From: an uncultured Collinsella sp.
Lineage (GTDB): Bacteria > Actinomycetota > Coriobacteriia > Coriobacteriales > Coriobacteriaceae
Assembly: GCA_900754275.1 (NCBI GenBank)
Contig: CAAECF010000113.1
Coordinates: 1 to 20,926 of the forward strand
Reading direction: 5' to 3'
DNA length: 20,926 nucleotides
Shown here: one piece after another, positions 7,150 to 13,844 of the stretch
Position numbering within the stretch: the first letter of the stretch is position 1
Layout of the letters: each line of letters opens with the position of its first letter
The notes under the pieces: model-generated
Seen by the model: only the letters and a program-made list of their open reading frames with translations
Told to the model about the DNA's origin: nothing
The model's database searches: none
Program-made: the position numbers and the translations under genes

Positions 7150-8265
7150 ATGGCCGAGCTGACGCCCCACATGAAGGAGCTCGTCCAGCCTTACCTGGCC
7201 GGTATTGAGCCCTACGATCCCAACTTTACGCCTACGCGCATCAACCTTTCGGCCAACGAGAACACCTATCCCGTGCCGACCGGCGTGCGCGAGGCGGTCG
7301 ACGCTGCCCTGGCTGCCACACCGCTCAATCGCTATCCCGATCCCATGTCGAACGACCTGCGCGACGAGCTTGCTGCCTGGCATGGCGTGGCGCGCGAGAA
7401 TGTCTGCGTGGGAAACGGCGGCGACGAGCTGCTCTATAACTACCTGTTGGCGTTTGGCGGCGTGGGACGGACCCTGCTCAACTGCCCGCCGTGCTTTAGC
7501 GAGTACGCGTTCTTTGCGTCGCTCTGCAAGACCGAGGTGCGTGACGTGTGGCGCGACCCCGCGACCTTTGAGCTCGACCAGACAGCCGTGCTTGCGGCAG
7601 CGCCCGAGTGCAACCTGGCAATCGTGACCTCGCCCAATAACCCCACGGGCGACGTGGCGCCGCTCGACTTTATCGCGGCGCTGTGCGATGCGTGCCCCGG
7701 CATGGTGATGGTCGACGAGGCCTACGTTGAGTTTGCCGACGATTCGTTTGGCGCGGCCACCACGGCGCAGGGGCTTATCGCCGAGCATCCCAACCTGGTG
7801 ATTCTGCATACGCTGTCCAAGGCGTTTGGCGCCGCCGGCACGCGTCTGGGCTATGTGATCGCGGCGCCCGAGGCCATCGATGTGTTTGCGGCGATTCGCC
7901 AAATCTACTCGGTTAACGTGCTAAGCCAGGCCGCCGCGCTTGCCTGCGTGCGTGCCCGCGATGCGTATGCGCCTGTGGTGGCACAGGTCGCATCCGAGCG
8001 CGAGCGCGAGTTGTGCGCCCTGCGTGCAATGGCTGCCGAGGGCATGCCCGTGGAGGCATGGCCGAGCGCGGCGAACTTTGTGCTCGTGCGCACGTCGCAT
8101 GCCACGCGCGTGCGCGAGCGTCTGCGCGACGAGTATTCGATTTTGGTGCGCGACTTTAGCTACGCGCCGGGGCTCGCGGACTGCCTGCGCATTACCGTGG
8201 GCACCCCGCAGGAAAACGACGAGGTGCTGGCTGCGTTTGCCGCGCTGGTGAAGGAGGAGATGTAG
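7150..8265 (+). CDS. hisC: Histidinol-phosphate aminotransferase
   Basis: This 371-aa PLP-dependent fold-type I aminotransferase converts imidazole-acetol-phosphate plus glutamate to histidinol-phosphate. Landmarks are NLSANENTYPVPTGV near the N-terminus, VGNGGDELL (phosphate cup), IVTSPNNPTGD, MVDEAYVEF (Asp contacting the pyridine nitrogen) and LSKAFGAAGTRLGYVIA. Lys224 in LSKAF is the expected Schiff-base lysine. The C-terminal RDFSYAPGLADCLRITVGT carries the substrate carboxylate-binding Arg. The ATG at 7150 is chosen because AAGGAGG at 7137-7143 precedes it with 6 bases' spacing and because the family starts here. A longer in-frame reading to 7081 would lie inside hisD. hisB follows with no gap. 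Confidence 0.96.
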   Translation: MAELTPHMKELVQPYLAGIEPYDPNFTPTRINLSANENTYPVPTGVREAVDAALAATPLNRYPDPMSNDLRDELAAWHGVARENVCVGNGGDELLYNYLLAFGGVGRTLLNCPPCFSEYAFFASLCKTEVRDVWRDPATFELDQTAVLAAAPECNLAIVTSPNNPTGDVAPLDFIAALCDACPGMVMVDEAYVEFADDSFGAATTAQGLIAEHPNLVILHTLSKAFGAAGTRLGYVIAAPEAIDVFAAIRQIYSVNVLSQAAALACVRARDAYAPVVAQVASERERELCALRAMAAEGMPVEAWPSAANFVLVRTSHATRVRERLRDEYSILVRDFSYAPGLADCLRITVGTPQENDEVLAAFAALVKEEM

Positions 8266-8853
8266 ATGGACCGCTATGCCGAGGTGACCCGCAAGACGGG
8301 CGAGACCGACATTGTCGTAAAGCTCGACCTGGATGGAAGCGGCGTGTGCGATATCTCGACCGGTGTGCCGTTTTTCGACCACATGCTCAACGCTTTTGGC
8401 CGCCATGGCCTGTTCGATCTGACGGTGCACGCGGTGGGCGACGTGGAGGTCGATGCGCATCATACCGTCGAGGACACGGGCATTGTGTTGGGCGAGGCGT
8501 TTTGCCAGGCGCTGGGCGACAAGGCGGGCATTACACGCTTTGCCGACGCGGCGATCGCCATGGACGAGACACTCGTGATGGCTGCTGTTGATATTTCGGG
8601 GCGCGGGCAGGCCTACTGCGAGCTGCCCGTGCCGACCGAGCGCGTGGGCAGCTTCGATACCGAGCTGGCCGTCGAGTTCTTCTACGCCTTTGCGCGCGAT
8701 GCCAAGCTCACGCTGCACGTGCGCGAGCTGGCGGGCGGCAACTCGCATCACATTATCGAGGCCGCCTTTAAGGCCGTGGGTCGCACGATGCGCCACGCCT
8801 GCGAGCTCGATCCCCGCGTGCAGGGCATCCCCAGCACCAAGGGTTCACTGTAA
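8266..8853 (+). CDS. hisB: Imidazoleglycerol-phosphate dehydratase
   Basis: This 195-aa monofunctional Mn-dependent dehydratase turns imidazole-glycerol-phosphate into imidazole-acetol-phosphate. The metal and catalytic signatures are FFDHMLNAFGRHGLFDL, DAHHTVEDTGI, MDETLVMAAVDISGRG and GGNSHHIIEAAFKAVGR. The two HHxxE motifs (HHTVED and HHIIEA) are the paired metal-binding sites of the family. Length matches monofunctional bacterial HisB; there is no fused N-terminal phosphatase as in E. coli. This agrees with a separate PHP phosphatase at the end of the cluster. The ATG follows the hisC stop directly, with AAGGAGGAG at 8251-8259 inside hisC as its ribosome-binding site. The final bases of the stop codon are the first bases of a large inverted repeat. 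Confidence 0.97.
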   Translation: MDRYAEVTRKTGETDIVVKLDLDGSGVCDISTGVPFFDHMLNAFGRHGLFDLTVHAVGDVEVDAHHTVEDTGIVLGEAFCQALGDKAGITRFADAAIAMDETLVMAAVDISGRGQAYCELPVPTERVGSFDTELAVEFFYAFARDAKLTLHVRELAGGNSHHIIEAAFKAVGRTMRHACELDPRVQGIPSTKGSL

Positions 8854-8966
8854 CCTGCCAAAAAGGGACAGGTTTATTTTGGCAGGTTTTATCTGCGGAA
8901 ATGCTGTTTCATACGGTGGGTGAACGTTTAACCGACCAAAATAAACCTGTCCCTTTTTGGCAGGTT
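8852..8966. repeat. 115-base palindromic element with 31-base perfect arms between hisB and hisH
   Basis: The left arm (8852-8882) and right arm (8936-8966) are perfect reverse complements over 31 bases. They begin AACCTGCCAAAAAGGGACAG and end in GGCAGGTT. The 53-base interior has no gene. The left arm also makes a local 12-bp hairpin (AACCTGCCAAAA at 8852-8863 with TTTTGGCAGGTT at 8877-8888, T-rich after it), so local and long-range pairings compete. The copy inside the transcript could terminate, stabilise or process the his mRNA. It resembles interspersed palindromic elements with a GGGACAGG core; no transposase is nearby. Confidence 0.85.
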
Positions 8967-8990
8967 TTGAATGGGGAAAAGGAGGGTCGC

Positions 8991-9692
8991 GTGGGCGAAC
9001 CGAAGATCGTGGTGGTTGACTACCACAAGGGCAACTTGTCGAGCGTTGCGCGCGGGCTTGCGCGCGCCGGTGCCGCCGCCTGCACATCGGACGATCCGGA
9101 GCAGATCCGCAATGCCGACGGCCTGGTCATCCCGGGCGTGGGCGCGTTCTATGACGCAATCGCCTTTATGCGCCAGAGCGGCGAGGCGGACGCGGTGCTC
9201 GATGCCGTCGCCGCCGGAACTCCACTGCTCGGTATCTGCCTGGGCCTTCAGCTGTTTTTTGAGCGCGGCGACGAGGGTGTGCCGGCGGACGAGGGTGTTG
9301 CCACGGACGGCGACGTCTCCGAGCAGGCTGGCGGTCCCTGGGTCGATGGCCTGGGTATTATGCGCGGCTCGTGCACGCGCTTGGAGTCGAGCCGCCTGAA
9401 GGTGCCGCACGTGGGCTGGGACCAGGTGCACATGACGCCCGCCGGCGCGGCCGATCCGCTGCTTGCTGGTTTTGCCGAGGGTGCCAACATGTACTTTACC
9501 CACAGTTATGCGGTGGCCGATGACGCCGATGCCGCCGATGTGCTGGCGCGCACGCACTATACGCGGAGCTTCCCGTGCATCGTGCGCCATGGCAACGTGT
9601 GGGGCTGCCAGTTCCATCCCGAGAAATCCTCCGCGCTGGGTCAGCGCATCCTTAAGAACTTCGTCAACATCGTCGAGGAGGCTGGCCGATGA
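8991..9692 (+). CDS. hisH: Imidazole glycerol phosphate synthase, glutamine amidotransferase subunit
   Basis: This 233-aa class-I glutamine amidotransferase releases ammonia for HisF. It shows IVVVDYHKGNLSSV, GLVIPGVGAFYDA, LLGICLGLQLFFE with nucleophile Cys83, KVPHVGWDQVH, YFTHSYAV, and GCQFHPEKS with His209 and Glu211 completing the triad. The GTG at 8991 is chosen because AAGGAGGG at 8979-8986 precedes it and because homologues begin at the IVVVDY strand. An ATG further upstream in frame (8901) would start inside the palindromic element. An acidic insertion of roughly 20 residues (GDEGVPADEGVATDGDVSEQ) follows the nucleophile elbow, where most HisH proteins have a short loop. The stop overlaps the hisA start by 4 bases. 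Confidence 0.95.
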   Translation: MGEPKIVVVDYHKGNLSSVARGLARAGAAACTSDDPEQIRNADGLVIPGVGAFYDAIAFMRQSGEADAVLDAVAAGTPLLGICLGLQLFFERGDEGVPADEGVATDGDVSEQAGGPWVDGLGIMRGSCTRLESSRLKVPHVGWDQVHMTPAGAADPLLAGFAEGANMYFTHSYAVADDADAADVLARTHYTRSFPCIVRHGNVWGCQFHPEKSSALGQRILKNFVNIVEEAGR

Positions 9693-10432
9693 TCCTGTTT
9701 CCCGCAATCGATCTGATCGGCGGCAAGGTCGTGCGCCTGGAGCGTGGCGACCGCAGCCGCTGCAAGGTATATTCCGACGACCCCGTGGCCGTTGCTCGCT
9801 CGTTTGCCGAGCAGGACGCAAGCTGGGTGCACGTCGTCGACCTGTCCGCTGCCTTTGGCGAGGACGAGGACACATGCGCTGCCAACTCGGCGGCGATTAA
9901 GGCCATCTGCGGCGTCGACGGTCTGTCCGTGGACGTGGGCGGCGGCGTCCGCTCGCTCGCGCGCATCGACGAGTTGGCCGGCTACGGTGCGCGCCGCATC
10001 GCACTAGGCACGGTGCTCGTGACCGAGCCGGGTTTTGCCGAGGTGGCGGCCCAAGGCTTTGGCGAGCTGTTGGTGGCCGACATTGCCGCACACGACGGCC
10101 AGGTCAAGGTGAACGGTTGGCGTGACGGCGCGGGCGTGGCGCTCGACGACGCCGTGGCGCAGCTTTCCGAGCTGGGCTTTAAGCATCTGGTATATACCGA
10201 CATCGCGCGTGATGGCATGCAGACGGGCATCGATGTGGCGGCGTATCGCCATGTGGCCGAGGTCGCGGGTTTTCCCGTCGTGGCTTCGGGCGGTATCTCG
10301 ACGCTCGACGACATCCGTGCGCTGGCTGCAGTGGGTGAGGGCGCGATTGAAGGTGCCATTACCGGTCGCGCGCTCTACGAGGGCAACTTTACGCTGGTGC
10401 AGGCGCTGGCCGCCGCCCGAGGGGAGGAGTAG
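9689..10432 (+). CDS. hisA: Phosphoribosylformimino-5-aminoimidazole carboxamide ribotide isomerase
   Basis: This 247-aa (beta/alpha)8 barrel performs the Amadori rearrangement of ProFAR to PRFAR. It begins MILFPAIDLIGGKVVRLERGD, with Asp8 as the N-terminal catalytic acid. It contains SVDVGGGVRS and RIALGTVLV (first phosphate site), the second catalytic Asp in the VYTDIARDGMQTGID region, and PVVASGGISTLDD plus GAITGRALYEG (second phosphate site). The length is standard. In some actinobacteria HisA is replaced by PriA, which also serves tryptophan synthesis. By eye I cannot rule out PriA-like dual activity. It starts by ATGA overlap with the hisH stop and is followed by hisF after 3 bases. Confidence 0.94.
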   Translation: MILFPAIDLIGGKVVRLERGDRSRCKVYSDDPVAVARSFAEQDASWVHVVDLSAAFGEDEDTCAANSAAIKAICGVDGLSVDVGGGVRSLARIDELAGYGARRIALGTVLVTEPGFAEVAAQGFGELLVADIAAHDGQVKVNGWRDGAGVALDDAVAQLSELGFKHLVYTDIARDGMQTGIDVAAYRHVAEVAGFPVVASGGISTLDDIRALAAVGEGAIEGAITGRALYEGNFTLVQALAAARGEE

Positions 10433-10435
10433 CCC

Positions 10436-11218
10436 ATGCTTACCAAACGCGTGATTCCCTGCTTGGACGTCAAGGACGGCCGCGTGGTCAAGGGCGTCAA
10501 CTTTGTGAGCCTGCGCGATGCGGGCGACCCGGTGGAGCTAGCCCGCGCCTACGACCGCGAGGGTGCGGACGAGGTTGTCTTCCTGGACATTACCGCCACG
10601 AGCGACAACCGCGCGACGACCATCGAGATGGCGGCGCATGCGGCCGAGGAGCTCGCTATTCCCTATACCGTGGGCGGCGGCTTTCGCGACCTGGCGGGCA
10701 TGCGCACCATGGTTGCAGCCGGTGCTGACAAGGTGTCGCTCAACTCTGCCGCCGTGCGCGACCCGTCGCTGATTAGCCAGGCTGCCGCGGCGTTTGGCAG
10801 CCAGGCCGTGGTCGTGGCGATCGATGCCAAACACGTCGGCTTGCCTGGCGCATCCGGTGCCGACAAGTGGGAGGTCTTTACCGCAGGCGGCCGCAACGCC
10901 ACGGGTATCGACGCGGTGGCGTGGGCCGAGGAGGCGGCCCGTCGCGGCGCCGGCGAGATCTTGCTCACCAGTATGGACCGCGACGGCACCAAGGCCGGAT
11001 TTGACCTGGCGCTCACCCGCGCCGTGGCGCGCGCGGTGCCGATTCCGGTGATCGCGAGCGGCGGTGTGGGCACGCTCGAGCATTTTGCCGAGGGCGTGAT
11101 CGAGGGCGAGGCCGATGCCGTGCTGGCGGCAAGCGTCTTTCACTTTGGAACCTTCAGCATTCGCCAGGTGAAGGAGTATATGGCATCGCAGGGCATCCCT
11201 GTGAGGCTGGACTTTTAG
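10436..11218 (+). CDS. hisF: Imidazole glycerol phosphate synthase, cyclase subunit
   Basis: This 260-aa (beta/alpha)8 barrel pairs with HisH to convert PRFAR plus ammonia into imidazole-glycerol-phosphate and AICAR. The family opening MLTKRVIPCLDVKDGRVVKG contains catalytic Asp11. VVVAIDAKHVG contains the second catalytic residue, Asp130. Phosphate-binding loops are TVGGGFRDLAGM with GADKVSLNSAAV, and IPVIASGGVGTLEHF with ADAVLAASVFHFG. LLTSMDRDGTKAGFDL is the sixth-strand signature. The gene sits in the canonical hisH-hisA-hisF order with tight spacing, so the three are probably co-translated. A 148-base gap with a palindromic element separates it from hisI. Confidence 0.97.
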   Translation: MLTKRVIPCLDVKDGRVVKGVNFVSLRDAGDPVELARAYDREGADEVVFLDITATSDNRATTIEMAAHAAEELAIPYTVGGGFRDLAGMRTMVAAGADKVSLNSAAVRDPSLISQAAAAFGSQAVVVAIDAKHVGLPGASGADKWEVFTAGGRNATGIDAVAWAEEAARRGAGEILLTSMDRDGTKAGFDLALTRAVARAVPIPVIASGGVGTLEHFAEGVIEGEADAVLAASVFHFGTFSIRQVKEYMASQGIPVRLDF

Positions 11219-11231
11219 CGCTGCGGCTTGC

Positions 11232-11318
11232 CCAGGCACCCGACCTTCCGGCTCCAACCCTCCTCGCGTACTTAAGTACGCGTCGTCGGGCTTGTCGCTC
11301 GGAATCTCGGGCACCTGG
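11232..11318. repeat. ~87-base imperfect palindrome between hisF and hisI
   Basis: The centre is a perfect 18-base palindrome, CGCGTACTTAAGTACGCG (11265-11282). Pairing continues outward in blocks: TTCCG with CGGAA, CCCGA with TCGGG, and CCAGG (11232-11236) with CCTGG (11314-11318). Broken blocks that still agree across the symmetry axis suggest a decayed hairpin element. It is not followed by a T-tract, so it is not a simple terminator. Confidence 0.7.
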
Positions 11319-11366
11319 ACAACCCTCGCCGACCTGTGGGATTTCGTTTGTTGCTTGGGAGAAATG

Positions 11367-11696
11367 ATGACTGAGGTAATAGAAGCGTCTGATCTTACGT
11401 ACGACGCCCGTGGGCTGATTCCTTGTGTTGTTCAGCAGTATGACACCGGCGAGGTGCTTATGGTTGCCTGGATGAATGAGAAATCGGTGGGGCTGACGCT
11501 CAAGACCGGTACCACGTGGTTTTGGAGCCGTAGTCGCCAGGAGCTCTGGAACAAGGGCGCGACGAGCGGCAATATGCAGGAGGTCAAGGAGCTCTGGGCC
11601 GACTGCGATAGCGATACGCTGCTGGTCAAGGTCGACTCGCCGGGTCCGGCCTGCCATACCGGCAACCGTACCTGCTTCTTTAAGAAACTCGCGTAG
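11367..11696 (+). CDS. hisI: Phosphoribosyl-AMP cyclohydrolase
   Basis: This 109-aa metal-dependent enzyme opens the adenine ring of phosphoribosyl-AMP, the third step. It shows GLIPCVVQQYDTGEVLMVAWMN, FWSRSRQELWNKGATSGN and the zinc ligand cysteines C80 (DCDSD) plus C96 and C103 (ACHTGNRTCFF). The asparagine/aspartate pattern DCDSDTLLVKV is typical for the Mg site. Tandem ATGs occur at 11364 and 11367; the second is chosen because GGGAGA at 11357-11362 is better spaced from it. The length matches stand-alone HisI; HisE is a separate gene 46 bases downstream rather than fused as in E. coli HisIE. Confidence 0.95.
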   Translation: MTEVIEASDLTYDARGLIPCVVQQYDTGEVLMVAWMNEKSVGLTLKTGTTWFWSRSRQELWNKGATSGNMQEVKELWADCDSDTLLVKVDSPGPACHTGNRTCFFKKLA

Positions 11697-11742
11697 GGCG
11701 GGCGCTCTGCTGGGCGTTCAACAAACCGGAAAGGATTGAACC

Positions 11743-12060
11743 ATGGGTGTGCGCACCGCAAACGTTCAGGATGGAAATATCGGAGAGACGCTGACAGGTC
11801 TGGCCGAGGTGATTCACGGTCGTCGTGATGCATCGCCGCAGGAGAGCTATACCGCGCGTCTGCTGACCGACGTCGAGGACGAGCTGCTCAAGAAGCTTGC
11901 CGAGGAGGCAAGCGAGGTAATCATGGCCTGCAAGGATAACGATCACGATCACATCCGCTACGAGGCCGGCGACCTGGTCTACCACCTGCTCGTGACGCTC
12001 GAGCGCTACGGTATCACCCTCGACGAGCTTGCCGGCGAACTCAACGCCCGCCGCCACTAG
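11743..12060 (+). CDS. hisE: Phosphoribosyl-ATP pyrophosphatase
   Basis: This 105-aa all-alpha NTP pyrophosphohydrolase of the MazG-like superfamily removes pyrophosphate from phosphoribosyl-ATP, the second step. The family signature is present: SYTARLLTDVEDELLKKLAEEASEV and YEAGDLVYHLLVTLERYGITLDEL. The EExxE and ExxD acidic residues bind Mg. GGAAAGGA at 11728-11735 is the ribosome-binding site. It is the last + strand his gene; the histidinol-phosphatase gene converges on it with 27 bases between the two stop codons. Confidence 0.95.
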   Translation: MGVRTANVQDGNIGETLTGLAEVIHGRRDASPQESYTARLLTDVEDELLKKLAEEASEVIMACKDNDHDHIRYEAGDLVYHLLVTLERYGITLDELAGELNARRH

Positions 12061-12067
12061 TCATTGG

Positions 12068-12085
12068 GGACGTTCTTAAACGACC
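12068..12085. other. Small hairpin between convergent hisE and histidinol-phosphatase genes
   Basis: GGaCGTT and AACGaCC form a 6-bp stem with one A-A mismatch around a CTTA loop. It occupies most of the 27-base gap between the two stop codons. No T-tract follows on either strand, so termination is doubtful. The neighbouring ATTGGGGACGTTC string may be a remnant of an interspersed repeat. Confidence 0.3.
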
Positions 12086-12087
12086 AG

Positions 12088-12999
12088 TTAGGCGAGGGGC
12101 GTGGATTCCCATTCGCCGGTGGCGTGGGGGATGTCGAAGGTTCGATAACCGCAGTCGTAGGCGTGCGCCTGGGCCTCGCGGATGTTCCAGCAGATATCGC
12201 AGGCGCGGTGCGCGTCCGAGCCAAAGGTGATCGGCACTTCGGCATGGGCAAAGCAGCGTAAAAGACCGGTTGCGGGGTAGTAGTCGCCCAAGCCCTTGCG
12301 CGGTGCGGCCGTCGAGACCTCAACGCGGCGGCCCGTATCGTGCGCGCACTCTGCCATCTGCTGCCAAAACGGTGCGGGGTCAAAATCGGGCGCAAAGCCT
12401 TCCCTCGAAAAGCGCATGACCAGGTCGGGGTGAGCCATCACATCAAAGTTGAGCGGGCTCTCGCAGGCGCGGCACCAGTCATCGACATAGCGCTCCCACA
12501 CGCCGCGTACCCCCAGGTTTTCCCAAACGTGCAAGTTGGTGTCATCGTCGATCCAGCCGCAGCGCGAATCGGGCGTATCGGGACGAGCGACGTCCTCCGT
12601 TCCCGCCGTACCCGCGGCACCGGCCATGATATCGCCTGGGTTGCCAATCCAGTGCACACTGCCCAGGCGCACGACGGCGCCCTGGGACCAGCGCTCAACC
12701 AAAGGCTCGCAGCCCTCGTACCAATCGCATTCGAAACCGTAGATAAAGGTGAGTTCTGGCGCAATCTGAGCGGCAAGATTGCGAGCGTCCTCAAAAGCCA
12801 GACGATGCGCCGGGAGGTCGCCCTCAGTAACCTGCACCTCGCAGTTAGCATCCATGCTGGCGGGCAGGGTGAGATGGTCGGTCGAGACCATGACGCGGCA
12901 GCCGGCCGCAGCAGCGGCACGGACGTTGTCCTCAAACGAGGCATGCCCGTCCGAAAACGAGGTGTGGGTATGGCAATCGACCAGCGGGCACATGGGCAT
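12088..12999 (-). CDS. hisK: Histidinol-phosphatase, PHP family
   Basis: This 303-aa PHP-domain phosphoesterase likely converts histidinol-phosphate to histidinol. That step is otherwise missing, because HisB here has no phosphatase domain. Metal-site motifs appear in PHP order: DCHTHTSFSDGH at residues 8-19, STDHLTLPA, a Glu in YGFECDW, SVHWI, DVMAHPDLVMRF, and the C-terminal FGSDAHR. The length fits HisK/HisJ enzymes (about 260-300 aa). A loop of about 40 residues around GAAGTAGTEDVARPDTPDSR looks variable. The first of two in-frame ATGs is used because AAGGAG (13005-13010 on this strand) is 5 bases upstream of it. It has its own promoter and converges on the his operon. PHP proteins have other phosphoesterase roles; the context makes histidinol-phosphatase the best call. 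Confidence 0.87.
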   Translation of the reverse strand: MPMCPLVDCHTHTSFSDGHASFEDNVRAAAAAGCRVMVSTDHLTLPASMDANCEVQVTEGDLPAHRLAFEDARNLAAQIAPELTFIYGFECDWYEGCEPLVERWSQGAVVRLGSVHWIGNPGDIMAGAAGTAGTEDVARPDTPDSRCGWIDDDTNLHVWENLGVRGVWERYVDDWCRACESPLNFDVMAHPDLVMRFSREGFAPDFDPAPFWQQMAECAHDTGRRVEVSTAAPRKGLGDYYPATGLLRCFAHAEVPITFGSDAHRACDICWNIREAQAHAYDCGYRTFDIPHATGEWESTPLA

Positions 13000-13004
13000 A
13001 GCGG

Positions 13005-13037
13005 CTCCTTTGCGTCAAGCGAATCCGCTTCATTGTA
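13005..13037 (-). promoter_or_regulatory. Probable -10 and ribosome-binding site of the histidinol-phosphatase gene
   Basis: On the - strand TACAAT (13032-13037) is a good -10 box. It lies 32 bases before the start codon, and AAGGAG (13005-13010) is the ribosome-binding site. No good -35 is seen at the expected spacing. Confidence 0.45.
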
Positions 13038-13127
13038 ATGGCGCAGCTCTCAACACGCCGGGCACGCCGGGGATCGAAATCGATTGGAAAGGTTGCGCGG
13101 CGCGTGGTGCGGCCTCGCTTGCTCTCA

Positions 13128-13192
13128 AAACGTGTACGTCAGCCTCCAAAACCGACAAATAATGAGATGTTTGGAGGCTGACGTACACGTTT
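13128..13192. repeat. 65-base hairpin element with 23-bp perfect arms
   Basis: The left arm AAACGTGTACGTCAGCCTCC (continuing AAA, 13128-13150) is the exact reverse complement of 13170-13192, with a 19-base A/T-rich loop. It lies in the divergent region between the histidinol-phosphatase and LarC-like genes (13000-13298). A-runs at the outer left and T-runs at the outer right give it a weak bidirectional terminator look. The placement upstream of both genes fits an interspersed palindromic element better. The rest of this 299-base gap shows no gene. Confidence 0.85.
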
Positions 13193-13298
13193 GGATGGGG
13201 GCGAGGGCGGCGACGGACGAAAGTCACGCTTGTGCCACGTCCGATGTGCTAGCGTTTGGATGAACAAAACGAGCCCGCGCGGAAAGGAGCCGGACCGT

Positions 13299-13784
13299 AT
13301 GCCATGCGATAGCACATCCCCGCTGTCCCGCGAGACCGATGCGCCCGAAACCATCGTCAAGCTGGAATGCGACATCGACGATGCGTCGCCCGAGGTGCTC
13401 GCCTACGCCGCCGACCGTCTGCGCGGGGCAGGCGCCCGCGAGGTGCACTGGCTGCCGCTCTATTGCAAAAAAGGACGCCCCGGCTGGCAGCTGCAGGTGA
13501 TCTGCTCGCACGAGGATATCGAGCGCCTGCAGACGATTATCTTTTTGGAAACCACGACCAACGGCATTCGTTGCCAGGTCATGGAGCGCGTCTGCCTGCC
13601 GCGCCACTTTGAACAAGTGGCGACGCCTTGGGGCGAGGTGGCCGTAAAGGTGGCAACCCTGCCCGATGGCAGCGAGCGTGCAGCGCCCGAGTACGAGGAC
13701 TGCGCCCGTCTCGCTCGCGAGCGCAATGTGCCGCTCCAGCGCGTGATGCAGGCGGCCCAGAGCGCGGCACTGCGATTTGAATAA
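13299..13784 (+). CDS. Stand-alone LarC C-terminal-domain protein (DUF111/LarC2-like)
   Basis: This 161-aa protein aligns by motif with only the C-terminal half of LarC, the nickel-insertion enzyme that makes the nickel-pincer cofactor of lactate racemase. It shows VKLECDIDDASPEVLAYA, LRGAGAREVHWLPLYCKKGRPGWQL, IIFLETTTNGIRCQ and TPWGEVAVKVA, then APEYEDCARLAR. These correspond to the family's NIDDMxPE, MKKxRPG, ETTTxGxR, TPYGEVxVK and PEYEDC signatures. Full LarC is near 400 aa, and in some bacteria is made from larC1 and larC2 by frameshifting. No LarC1 half precedes this gene: the upstream sequence is a palindrome and a divergent gene. The ATG at 13299 has AAAGGAG (13283-13289) nine bases upstream. 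It may be a specialised single-domain relative rather than a functional nickel inserter. Confidence 0.8.
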   Translation: MPCDSTSPLSRETDAPETIVKLECDIDDASPEVLAYAADRLRGAGAREVHWLPLYCKKGRPGWQLQVICSHEDIERLQTIIFLETTTNGIRCQVMERVCLPRHFEQVATPWGEVAVKVATLPDGSERAAPEYEDCARLARERNVPLQRVMQAAQSAALRFE

Positions 13785-13844
13785 CGCGGCTGGTGGCGAC
13801 ATCCTGCGTCTAGCCATATCAACCCCATTCGAAAGGATCTCCCC

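Noticed and set aside
4914..7172. Very long antisense open frame (752 aa) opposite the end of hisZ-hisG and hisD
   Set aside because: It lies opposite well-identified genes, has the His/Arg/Gly/Ala-rich composition typical of antisense frames in high-GC DNA, and shows no domain motif.
8852..8966. Insertion sequence between hisB and hisH
   Set aside because: The 31-base inverted arms enclose only 53 bases with no transposase gene and no target-site duplication visible, so it is recorded as a palindromic repeat element.
8901..8990. Extended N-terminus for HisH starting at 8901
   Set aside because: The extra 30 residues come from the palindromic element and are not part of the family; the GTG at 8991 has a strong ribosome-binding site.
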